Assembly (NCBI GenBank): GCA_019239775.1 | Contig: JAFAZN010000431.1 | Coordinates: forward strand, 1-53,546 | DNA length: 53,546 nt | Direction of reading: 5' to 3' | Source of the DNA: Chloroflexota bacterium | GTDB taxonomy: Bacteria > Chloroflexota > UBA6077 > CF-72 | Translations under genes and position numbers: made by a program | The notes under the pieces: generated by a model | The model's database searches: none | What the model was told of the DNA's origin: nothing | The model's input: the letters and a program-made list of their open reading frames with translations, nothing else | Part shown: piece after piece, positions 41,521 to 49,087 of the stretch | Layout: every line of letters begins with the position of its first letter | How positions within the stretch are numbered: position 1 is the first letter of the stretch

Positions 41521-42024
41521 TCAGTGCCACGCGCGACGGAGCACGACCCAAACGAGGGCGTCGATCGCCAGCGCCAGCAACGCGCTGCCGATAATGTCGG
41601 TCGCGAAGTGGAGGCCGGCCACCACTCGTGCGATGCCCACGAGGAGTGCCCACGCCAGGAGCCAGAGCCCAATGCGCGGCCGCGCGAACGCCAGCGCCCC
41701 GACCAGCGCCACGCCCACCAGCGTGTGATCGCTCGGGAACGACGAATCGGCCGCGTGCGGTAGAAGTGGCTCGAATGCGAGTTCGACGAACGGTCTTGGG
41801 CGACTGAGGACTCGTTCGAGGACGAGACCCAAACCGAACGCGACTCCGCCCGCGATGATGCCCGTGGCTACCGCTCGACGCAGCTCGGGGCGGCGCCACC
41901 CCAGCAGCACGAGCGCAACTGGCAGCACGAACACGCCGTAATTGGCGAACGCCACCGCCAGGCCGGCCAGCCACGGAGTCGCCAGCGCGGCAGCATGCAG
42001 CGCGAATGCGAGGCTGGTGTCCAC
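41521..42024 (-). CDS. PAP2-family membrane phosphatase
   Basis: 167 residues, four to five membrane helices. The three PAP2 motifs are seen: RPRPF (75-79), SFPSDH (95-100) and ARVVAGLHFATD (132-143) with His139 and Asp143. Such enzymes remove phosphate from lipid phosphates, often undecaprenyl pyrophosphate, at the outer face of the membrane. It is six bases downstream of the S51-like gene on the same strand and precedes the response regulator. Confidence 0.9.
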   Translation of the reverse strand: MDTSLAFALHAAALATPWLAGLAVAFANYGVFVLPVALVLLGWRRPELRRAVATGIIAGGVAFGLGLVLERVLSRPRPFVELAFEPLLPHAADSSFPSDHTLVGVALVGALAFARPRIGLWLLAWALLVGIARVVAGLHFATDIIGSALLALAIDALVWVVLRRAWH

Positions 42025-42030
42025 CGAATC

Positions 42031-42813
42031 TCAGATCGGCGCGACGCTACCGCTGAGGTCGAGACTCGCTCCGGCCGTATAGCGAACTGGTCCCCGCTCC
42101 GGATCGATCAGCGAAACGGTCTGACGCCCCATCACCCGCCACGTGGCGTACCCGTCGAGGCTGACCAACGCGGTATCCTCGTCGACACCAACGAGCGCCA
42201 CATCTGGCGGCAGCGACGCGGCGAGGTCCTTCAACGTTGCGTTGCTCATGCGGGCAATCCACCGATCGAAGTGGGGCAACGCAATGATGCCGGGCAGCAC
42301 ACCCAGCGCGGGATACCAGATCTCGGTCCGCGGTTTCCCGTTGGAGCCCCACAGCGCGCGCGGCTGAAGCGTCAGACGGCCAAAGGCCATCGCCCCGGCG
42401 CTGCAGCCAGCCAGCACCGCGCCGGCGGAATGGCGTGCACGAATCAGCTCCCAGGCTGGCGTGTCCACCAACGTGTCGACGACATGCCGTGGACTGCCGC
42501 CGGAGAAATAGATCAGGTCGGCCGACTCCAGGAGTGACCGCCAGCGGGGGTCGAAGGCGTCCTCGCGGGTGAGAATGTTCACCGCGTTCACGCGTGTGCC
42601 GAGTCGCGTGAAGTGCCGAACGCCCATCTCGGCCCAGCGGCGCGGACTGCCTGGTTGCTCGAGGCCTGAGGCTGTCGGGAGCACGACGGCGTTGGCCGAA
42701 GCGCCGCCGACCTGGGCCAGCAGCTCGCGGTCGACGTCCTCCATCTGCGGCAGGTACTCTCCCGAACCGACCAGAGCGATCGGACCGCTGTGCGCGGCTG
42801 CGGGAGTACTCAT
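42031..42813 (-). CDS. peptidase S51-like (cyanophycinase/dipeptidase E type) protein
   Basis: 260 residues, cytoplasmic. The N-terminus IALVGSGEYLP and the nucleophile elbow VLAGCSAGAMAFG with Ser138 are typical of S51 serine peptidases, as are YFSGGSPRH (102-110) and PHFDRW (180-185). The family cuts Asp-containing dipeptides or cyanophycin. No cyanophycin synthetase is in the window. The gene is divergent, by 27 bases, from another S51-like protein. Confidence 0.85.
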   Translation of the reverse strand: MSTPAAAHSGPIALVGSGEYLPQMEDVDRELLAQVGGASANAVVLPTASGLEQPGSPRRWAEMGVRHFTRLGTRVNAVNILTREDAFDPRWRSLLESADLIYFSGGSPRHVVDTLVDTPAWELIRARHSAGAVLAGCSAGAMAFGRLTLQPRALWGSNGKPRTEIWYPALGVLPGIIALPHFDRWIARMSNATLKDLAASLPPDVALVGVDEDTALVSLDGYATWRVMGRQTVSLIDPERGPVRYTAGASLDLSGSVAPI

Positions 42814-42840
42814 GCGCGGTGCATCCTATACAGTCAGACC

Positions 42841-43902
42841 GTGACGGGGCTACCTTCACTCGAGACGGTGCCCGGCCCGATTGTCCTGTTCGGATCGGGC
42901 GAAGCGGCGCCCGTCGCACGCCGCGCCCATGCAGCGGCGCTGGATCGAATCACACCGCCCGTACGCGCCTGTGTCCTCGAGACGCCGGCCGGGTTCGAGC
43001 CGAACTCTCCGCGCGTCGCCGGTCGCCTGGCCGACTTTCTACGCCACCGCTTCCAGTTCGAGCCGCACGTTGTGCCGGCGCGCAGACGCGGCACACCAGA
43101 GAGCCCCGACGAGCCGCACGTCGTGTCGCCCCTGTTGACCTCCAACTACATCATGCTGGGACCGGGCAGCCCGACGTACACCGTTCGTCAGCTCTCAGAG
43201 AGTCTGGCCTGGCGCATCGTGCTGGCTCGACATCGGCTGGGAGCCGCGCTGGTGCTCGCCAGCGCCGCTGCGATTGCAACCAGCGCGTACGCGCTGCCGG
43301 TGTACGAGATCTATAAGGTAGGGCAGGACCTGCACTGGCAACCGGGGCTGGATCTGCTCGGGCCGTTCGGGCGACGGGTCGCGGTCGTACCGCACTGGAA
43401 TAACCGCGAGGGCGGCGCCGAGCTGGATACCAGCCACAGCTACATGGGCGGCGACCGATTCGAACGATTGCTCGCGATGCTTCCCTCCGAGGCGGACGTG
43501 ATGGGCATTGACGAACACACCGCGGCGTTCCTGGATTTTCCCGGCGGCAACGTCCAGGTCCTCGGTCAAGGGAGCGTCACCTGGATGAGTGGTGGTCGAT
43601 CTCGCCGCTTTGAGGCTGGCGTCTCGGTCCCATTCGATGCGCTGGGCCTGATGCGGACACCTGCGTCGCACGATGGGATCCCGGACTCCGTATGGGAAGC
43701 TGCGCAGCAGGCGGCGGAAGCCAGCGCATCCGCACCGTTGGCGCAACCCACCGCGGCCATTGAGGCGTTGGTCGCCGAACGCACCGCGGCCCGCGCACGA
43801 GGTGATTGGACCGCGGCGGACCAACTGCGCGACCAGATCGCCGCGGAGGGCTGGGAAGTGCGCGACACACCGGAAGGTCCACAGCTCCTCCCTCTAGAGT
43901 GA
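42841..43902 (+). CDS. S51-like domain fused to a cysteinyl-tRNA synthetase-like C-terminal tail
   Basis: 353 residues from GTG 42841. Residues 10-260 follow the layout of the divergent S51-like gene (IVLFGSGEAAP, IMLGPGSPTYT, VVPHWNNR, VMGIDEHTAAFLDF). The nucleophile segment is VLASAAAIA, with Ser141 kept but the flanking Gly residues of GCSAG lost, so peptidase activity is doubtful. Residues about 305-350 (IEALVAERTAARARGDWTAA, then DQLRDQIAAEGWEVRDTPEG) match the C-terminal helical tail of CysRS. The catalytic CysRS domains are absent. I know no function for this combination. Confidence 0.78.
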   Translation: MTGLPSLETVPGPIVLFGSGEAAPVARRAHAAALDRITPPVRACVLETPAGFEPNSPRVAGRLADFLRHRFQFEPHVVPARRRGTPESPDEPHVVSPLLTSNYIMLGPGSPTYTVRQLSESLAWRIVLARHRLGAALVLASAAAIATSAYALPVYEIYKVGQDLHWQPGLDLLGPFGRRVAVVPHWNNREGGAELDTSHSYMGGDRFERLLAMLPSEADVMGIDEHTAAFLDFPGGNVQVLGQGSVTWMSGGRSRRFEAGVSVPFDALGLMRTPASHDGIPDSVWEAAQQAAEASASAPLAQPTAAIEALVAERTAARARGDWTAADQLRDQIAAEGWEVRDTPEGPQLLPLE

Positions 43903-44053
43903 TTCTGCTTCTCTTTAAAAGGATGGAATTTCCCTCCAACTGCGTATGGCGGTCTGACTTCAAACTGCCGAGCGCTAGCACCCTGGTCAAACGCTACAAA
44001 CCAGAAAGATAGGTCTCATGACTGGCGGTGAGGGAGTAGCATCGTGAACTGGG

Positions 44054-45001
44054 GTGAGCGCCTATATTGCGCGGCGAATTGTCAGCATGGTGCCGGTGCT
44101 GGTGCTCGTGTCGATACTGACGTTTGCCCTGCTCTACATCCTGCCCGGCGATCCCGCGGTGGCAATGCTCGGCGAAAACGCCGGTAACCAGCAGACGTAT
44201 CTCGCGCTCCGCCACGATCTGGGCCTCGATCAGCCGCTGTACCAGCAGTACCTGAGTTGGTTGGGACGCATCCTCCATGGCGATCTCGGCCATTCAATCC
44301 GCACCAGTGAACCTGTGAGCGCGGTGCTGCTCGCGCGAGTTCCCGTGACCCTCTATCTCGGAACCGCGGGCTTACTTGTGGGCCTGCTCCTGGGCCTCTC
44401 GGTCGCCATCGTTTCCGCGCTGCGACCCGGTACTGCGTTCGATTCGATCGGCGCGGTTCTGGCAATGGGCGGCGTGGCCATCCCTAGCTTCTGGCAAGCA
44501 CTGCTCCTGGTCTATGTCTTTGGGGTCCTGCTGCGCTGGCTGCCGCCCAGCGGCTTCACATCACCTCTCGACGATCCCTGGTTGAGCGTACGTGGGATGA
44601 TCATGCCGGCGATCGTCCTGGGCACGCATTCGGCGGCGGTCATCATGCGTCAAGGGCGATCGGCGTTGATGGAAGTCCTGGAGCAGGACTATGTCACCAC
44701 CGCACGGGCGAAGGGCTTACGCGACCGGTCGGTCGTGGCGCGACATGCGCTCAAGAACGCCATGATTCCGATTATCACCGTCATCGGTTTACAGGTCGGT
44801 AGCCTGGTATCCGGCGCCGCTATTACCGAGACGGTGTTCGCGATTCCTGGAGTCGGGCGGGCGGCGGTCGACGCCATCTTCTTTCGCGATTATCCAGTGC
44901 TTCAGGGCGCGGTCGTCATCCTTACGCTGTCAGTGCTGATTGCCAATTTGGTGACCGATGTCGCGTATGCGTACGTGGACCCGCGGGTGCGTTTCAGCTG
45001 A
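44054..45001 (+). CDS. ABC transporter permease, DppB/OppB type
   Basis: 315 residues from GTG 44054, inner membrane. The N-terminus YIARRIVSMVPVLVLVSILT and LYILPGDPAVAML are diagnostic for DppB-type permeases, and the EAA loop is TARAKGLRDRSVVARHALKN. The stop shares its last base with the ATG of the next gene (TGATG). Upstream, 43903-44053 is AT-richer than its surroundings and probably holds the operon promoter, but no strong -35/-10 pair could be chosen. Confidence 0.93.
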   Translation: MSAYIARRIVSMVPVLVLVSILTFALLYILPGDPAVAMLGENAGNQQTYLALRHDLGLDQPLYQQYLSWLGRILHGDLGHSIRTSEPVSAVLLARVPVTLYLGTAGLLVGLLLGLSVAIVSALRPGTAFDSIGAVLAMGGVAIPSFWQALLLVYVFGVLLRWLPPSGFTSPLDDPWLSVRGMIMPAIVLGTHSAAVIMRQGRSALMEVLEQDYVTTARAKGLRDRSVVARHALKNAMIPIITVIGLQVGSLVSGAAITETVFAIPGVGRAAVDAIFFRDYPVLQGAVVILTLSVLIANLVTDVAYAYVDPRVRFS

Positions 45002-45906
45002 TGTCACGCGCGATCGCCGCAACTCCGGAAGCGCTCGCGATTCCACGGATCGGACTCGTGCTGCGGCGCGTGCGGACCTCGCCATTTTTCGAAACTCGTC
45101 TGGCCGGAGCCGGTCTCGCCATCACGGCAGTCGTGGTCGTGTGCGCGCTCGCTGCACCAATCATCGCGCCATACGACCCGAACGAACAGGATTATCTGGC
45201 GATCACCGATCCGCCTTCGGCGGCGCATGTACTCGGCACCGATGATCTGGGTCGCGACGTGTTGTCGCGCATCATCTTCGGCAGTCGGGTCTCGTTGGAG
45301 GTTGGCCTGATCGCTGTCGGTCTGGCAATCAGCATTGGCGTGAGCCTGGGACTCTCAGCCGGCTACCGCGGTGGTCTGGCGGACGACATCCTCATGCGCA
45401 TTGTCGACGCGGTGCAGGCATTTCCGAATCTTATTCTGGCGCTGGCGATTACCGCCGCGCTTGGTCCCAGCGTTGCAAATGCCATGCTGGCGATTGGTTT
45501 CGTGGCAACTCCAGGTATTGCGCGACTGACGCGGGGCCAGACGTTGTCGGTCCGCGAACGGGAATATGTTTCGGCTGCGCGCGCGTGCGGAGCGACTCCA
45601 GTGCAGATCATGCGTCGCCACATCTGGCCGAACGTGACCGCCCCGATTGTGGTCCAGGCGACCCTGCTGATGGGAACGGCCATCGTGACGGAAGCGGCGC
45701 TGTCCTTTCTTGGAGTCGGCGTTCAACCACCGACGCCAAGCTGGGGCGCTATGCTGCGAACCGGATCCCAGTACCTGGAGGTGGCGCCCTGGATTGGACT
45801 GACTTCGGGCGCGGCGATTTTCGCCACCGTATTGGCATTCAACTTCGTCGGCGACGGCCTGCGTCGCGCGATGGACCCAAGACTCGCTTCGCGCAAGAGA
45901 CAATGA
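45001..45906 (+). CDS. ABC transporter permease, DppC/OppC type
   Basis: 301 residues, inner membrane. The signature HVLGTDDLGRDVLSRIIFGS and the EAA loop AARACGATPVQIMRRHIWPN identify a DppC-type permease; ALSFLGVGVQPPTPSWGAML is also canonical. Coupled by TGATG to the DppB-type gene. The solute-binding gene follows after a 161-base gap that holds a long inverted repeat. Confidence 0.93.
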   Translation: MSRAIAATPEALAIPRIGLVLRRVRTSPFFETRLAGAGLAITAVVVVCALAAPIIAPYDPNEQDYLAITDPPSAAHVLGTDDLGRDVLSRIIFGSRVSLEVGLIAVGLAISIGVSLGLSAGYRGGLADDILMRIVDAVQAFPNLILALAITAALGPSVANAMLAIGFVATPGIARLTRGQTLSVREREYVSAARACGATPVQIMRRHIWPNVTAPIVVQATLLMGTAIVTEAALSFLGVGVQPPTPSWGAMLRTGSQYLEVAPWIGLTSGAAIFATVLAFNFVGDGLRRAMDPRLASRKRQ

Positions 45907-45925
45907 TCGTATTAGGAGATCTATC

Positions 45926-46026
45926 AAAGGATCATTCCCGGTTTTCCTCCGCGAGTTTTCCCCTCCCGGAGGCGATGGTGCCGAGTGCTCGACGCAGTGA
46001 CGCAAATACTCCAGGGACGATCCTTT
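45926..46026. other. long-range inverted repeat between permease and binding-protein genes
   Basis: AAAGGATC (45926-45933) is complementary to GATCCTTT (46019-46026), and just inside CCC (45937-45939) can pair with GGG (46014-46016). The enclosed 80 bases contain a smaller CCTCC/GGAGG dyad near 45962-45972. The structure would fill the gap 45907-46067 and could be an attenuator or an RNA-stability element. Confidence 0.42.
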
Positions 46027-46067
46027 GTGAACCTCTTCGCGGTGATAAAGAAGGGTGTGGCACAAGC

Positions 46068-47771
46068 ATGATGCGCTCACGTCGGAATGTTCTGCGATTG
46101 ATTGGCCTCGGCGGCGTGGGCGGACTGCTGCTGGCGTGCCGTCCAAGTGCGCCGGTGGCCTCGGCTACGCCTGGAGCACCCGCGACCGTGGCGCCCATCG
46201 TGCCGGTCCAGGCCACGCCTCCTCCAGTTGTGGCCGCAGCTACTTCAGCGGCGGCGCCCACAGCCAGCACTGCAGTAAAGCGCGGCGGCCAGGCTACGGT
46301 GCTCCAGACCAACGACTTCGTCTCGATGGATCCCATTCACGCCAGCGGACCCACCGCGGCCGCATGCTACGACAATTTGTTGGCCTGGCGCCCCGGCGCA
46401 GACGGCACCTACGGCGTGCAGCCGGCGCTTGCACACGCCTGGGAAACCTATCCGGATCGAATCGTCTTCCACCTGCGCGATGGCGTGAAGTTCCACGACG
46501 GCTCAGACCTGACCGCTGACGTGGTGGCGTGGAATTTCAATCGTATGGTTCAGAATCCGAAGAGTTTTGCGACCAACTACCTCAGCGCAGTTGACGCGAA
46601 CAATCCGTCGACCGTGCTCGATCCGCTTACTGTTCAGTTGAACCTCACACGCGCAAGTGCAGCGGTGCTGGCGAATCTGAGCGACTCGGCTCCGCAAGGC
46701 AACAACACCGGCATCGTGTCGAAGAAGGCCGCCGACGATAACGGCGAAGAGTGGCTGGCATTGAATCCGGTTGGCACCGGACCGTTTCAATTTGTGAGCT
46801 TCGCCTCGGGCGACAAGCTGGTGGTCAAGCGCAACGAGAATTACTGGCGTACCGGGGCCGACAGCAAACCGCTGCCGTATCTTGACGGAATCACCTATCG
46901 CGTGGTCATCGAAGCCACAACGCAATTCAACGAGATGCGCGCCGGCACCTCCGACTTCGCCATGAACGTCCTCGGCCGTGACGTGCCGGCTGCAAAACAG
47001 ATTCCGCACGCGATGTATACCGAGTCGCCATTTAGCGGAAACAAGCGGCAGTACTTCTTCAATTCGCTCAAGCCACCCTTCCAGGACAACCTGAACCTCC
47101 GCCAGGCGATCCACTACGCGGTTGACCGAGACGCGATTGCCAAGGCCGTCGGAGGTGGGTTTGGCTTCCCACTCCCCTACGAGTTCGTGCCTGGCGCCAT
47201 CGGATACGACGCGACGGTGCCGTACTACGAGTTCGACATGGACAAGGCGCGCCAGAAGCTCCAGGATTCTGGCGTGACCACGCCGCTCGAGGTCCGCTTC
47301 ACGGTGCACAACCGCGAGCAAGACGTGCAGCAGGCGCAGATGATCCAGCAGATGGTGGACAAGCTGGGCATCAAGCTGAACCTCGATGTGGTCGAGCGGG
47401 TGGCCTGGGGTGAGAAGGTCCGCATTCAAAACGACTTTCTCATGGCGTCGCGGCAGTCGGGAGTGGCGGTTGACCCGACAGATGATTTGTTGGTGACCTG
47501 GGCCGAAGGGGGGAACTCCGCCTACCACCGGGCGCATGTGCCAGGATTGTTGGATACGCTCCACCAGGCCGATGCGGAGTACGACACGGCCAAACGTCAG
47601 GCGCTCTTCGTGCAGGCGCAGAAGCTCATGTACGAATCGGCATGGTTTGGGTATATCTGGTTCGAACCCGGCAACTTCCTGGTGCACAAACGCATACAAG
47701 GATTCCCCGCGACCTGGGGCTCGCTGCGCGAAGCCGAATGGTGGATTGATCCGACGAAGGCCACCGCATGA
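46068..47771 (+). CDS. ABC transporter solute-binding lipoprotein, family 5
   Basis: 567 residues from ATG 46068 (ATG 46071 is equally possible). The signal carries SRRNVLRLIG (twin-arginine) and lipobox LLLAC. After a 60-residue Ala/Pro/Thr linker the binding fold shows VFHLRDGVKFHDGSDLTADV, VGTGPFQFVSF and LRQAIHYAVDRDAI, all family 5 hallmarks. It most likely serves the permeases encoded just upstream. Substrate unknown; the enolase-superfamily enzyme downstream suggests an acid sugar or hydroxy acid. Confidence 0.92.
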   Translation: MMRSRRNVLRLIGLGGVGGLLLACRPSAPVASATPGAPATVAPIVPVQATPPPVVAAATSAAAPTASTAVKRGGQATVLQTNDFVSMDPIHASGPTAAACYDNLLAWRPGADGTYGVQPALAHAWETYPDRIVFHLRDGVKFHDGSDLTADVVAWNFNRMVQNPKSFATNYLSAVDANNPSTVLDPLTVQLNLTRASAAVLANLSDSAPQGNNTGIVSKKAADDNGEEWLALNPVGTGPFQFVSFASGDKLVVKRNENYWRTGADSKPLPYLDGITYRVVIEATTQFNEMRAGTSDFAMNVLGRDVPAAKQIPHAMYTESPFSGNKRQYFFNSLKPPFQDNLNLRQAIHYAVDRDAIAKAVGGGFGFPLPYEFVPGAIGYDATVPYYEFDMDKARQKLQDSGVTTPLEVRFTVHNREQDVQQAQMIQQMVDKLGIKLNLDVVERVAWGEKVRIQNDFLMASRQSGVAVDPTDDLLVTWAEGGNSAYHRAHVPGLLDTLHQADAEYDTAKRQALFVQAQKLMYESAWFGYIWFEPGNFLVHKRIQGFPATWGSLREAEWWIDPTKATA

Positions 47772-47873
47772 GCGCATCCCGCGTCGCACCACGGAGGGAG
47801 GTCACCTCGGGCGAATGGCCACACCGAGGTCCGCGGGGAACTGGATAGACCCGACCATTGGAGAAACTACGTT

Positions 47874-47899
47874 ACGGGCGGAGCGAAGCGGTCGCCCGT
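47874..47899 (+). other. hairpin just upstream of enolase-superfamily gene
   Basis: ACGGGCG (47874-47880) and CGCCCGT (47893-47899) form a 7-bp stem with a 12-base loop that itself contains a GCGAAGC turn. It ends a few bases before the strong GAGGAGG ribosome binding site of the gene at 47918, in the 146-base gap after the binding-protein gene. Could be a weak terminator or protect the 5-prime end. Confidence 0.4.
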
Positions 47900-47917
47900 C
47901 ACTCTGAGGAGGTTTGC

Positions 47918-49030
47918 ATGAAAATCACGGCTATTTCTACCGACGAATTCCGCTGGCCGCGGCATGTGCCTATTCGCAATGGCAAGCATACGTACACGCA
48001 TTCGGGACTTGGTGTGGTGCGCATCGAAACGGACGAGGGCATCACGGGGATTGGCCTTGGCGGTAGCGGCCTGGTAGGTCAGGCAACCATCGAGATGCTC
48101 AAGCACGAGCTGCTCGGCGAAGACCCAATCGACGTCGAACGCTTGTGGCACAAGATGTGGGTGCCCAAGATCATGGGGCGCCGCGGACTCACCACGCGCG
48201 CGATCAGCGCGCTCGACATCGGCCTGTGGGACATCCGCGCGAAAGTCGCCGGGCTGCCGCTGTACAAGCTGCTGGGTGGCTTCCGCGATCGCATGCCGAC
48301 GTACATCGCCGGTGGTTATTACGAGGAAGGCAAAGGCTTACGCGAGCTCCAGGATGAAATGGAGACCAACGTGCGCCTGGGCGCCCGGGCGATCAAGATG
48401 AAAGTCGGCGGCGTGCCAATGCGCGAGGATGTCGAACGCGTAAAGGCGGTGCGCGAGGCTATCGGGCCGGACGTCAAGCTGCTGGTGGATGCCAACTGTG
48501 CCTACCGCGCGTACGAAGCGATCCAGTTCGCCGAGCGCATCGAGGAGTATGACATCTTCTGGTTCGAGGAACCGGTGGCTCCAGACGACTACGAAGGCAT
48601 GCGCCGGCTGGCCGACAAGACCACCATCCCAATCGCCACCGGCGAAAACGAATACACCCGATATGGATTCCGTGATCTCATCGAGCACCAATCGGCGGCG
48701 ATTCTCAATGCGGACGCCAAAGTGCTCGGCGGCGTAACGGAGTGGATGAAAGTGGCCGCGCTTGCGCAAGCGCACGACCTTGACGTGGCGCCACATGGTT
48801 CGCAGGACATTCACATTCACCTGGTGTCGGCGATTGCCAACGGGCTGATCCTGGAGTTCTATCGCGACTCGGTGGATCCGATGTGGGGCAAGATCTACCT
48901 GCACACGCTGCGAGTCAACGCGGATGGGACGGTCAGTCCGCCGAACGTGCCCGGGCATGGCGCTGAACCGAACTACGCCGCACTCGAACAGTTCCGCGTC
49001 GTGCAAGACCGCGTGGTCGTGGGGGTGTAG
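47918..49030 (+). CDS. enolase-superfamily enzyme, mandelate racemase/muconate lactonizing type
   Basis: 370 residues from ATG 47918, preceded by GAGGAGG. The catalytic Lys-x-Lys motif is Lys160-Met-Lys162 (IKMKVGG). Metal ligands are Asp191 (LLVDANCAY), Glu217 (WFEEP) and Glu243 (TGENEY), and the second-base His293 lies in VAPHGSQDIH, giving the KxK/His arrangement of the mandelate racemase subgroup. Such enzymes racemise or dehydrate hydroxy acids and acid sugars. Placed between two solute-binding protein genes, it probably acts on an imported acid. Confidence 0.9.
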   Translation: MKITAISTDEFRWPRHVPIRNGKHTYTHSGLGVVRIETDEGITGIGLGGSGLVGQATIEMLKHELLGEDPIDVERLWHKMWVPKIMGRRGLTTRAISALDIGLWDIRAKVAGLPLYKLLGGFRDRMPTYIAGGYYEEGKGLRELQDEMETNVRLGARAIKMKVGGVPMREDVERVKAVREAIGPDVKLLVDANCAYRAYEAIQFAERIEEYDIFWFEEPVAPDDYEGMRRLADKTTIPIATGENEYTRYGFRDLIEHQSAAILNADAKVLGGVTEWMKVAALAQAHDLDVAPHGSQDIHIHLVSAIANGLILEFYRDSVDPMWGKIYLHTLRVNADGTVSPPNVPGHGAEPNYAALEQFRVVQDRVVVGV

Positions 49031-49087
49031 CCGCCGCCGCGCGGGCTCTTCCGCGTGATATTGGCGATCGTATATCCTGAAAGGCCT

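Noticed and set aside
42841..43902. Loss of the catalytic serine in the S51-like fusion protein
   Set aside because: A first alignment put Ala at the nucleophile position, but an ungapped match of GAVLAGCSAGAMA with GAALVLASAAAIA places Ser141 on Ser138. Only the flanking glycines differ, so the claim was reduced to a degenerate motif.
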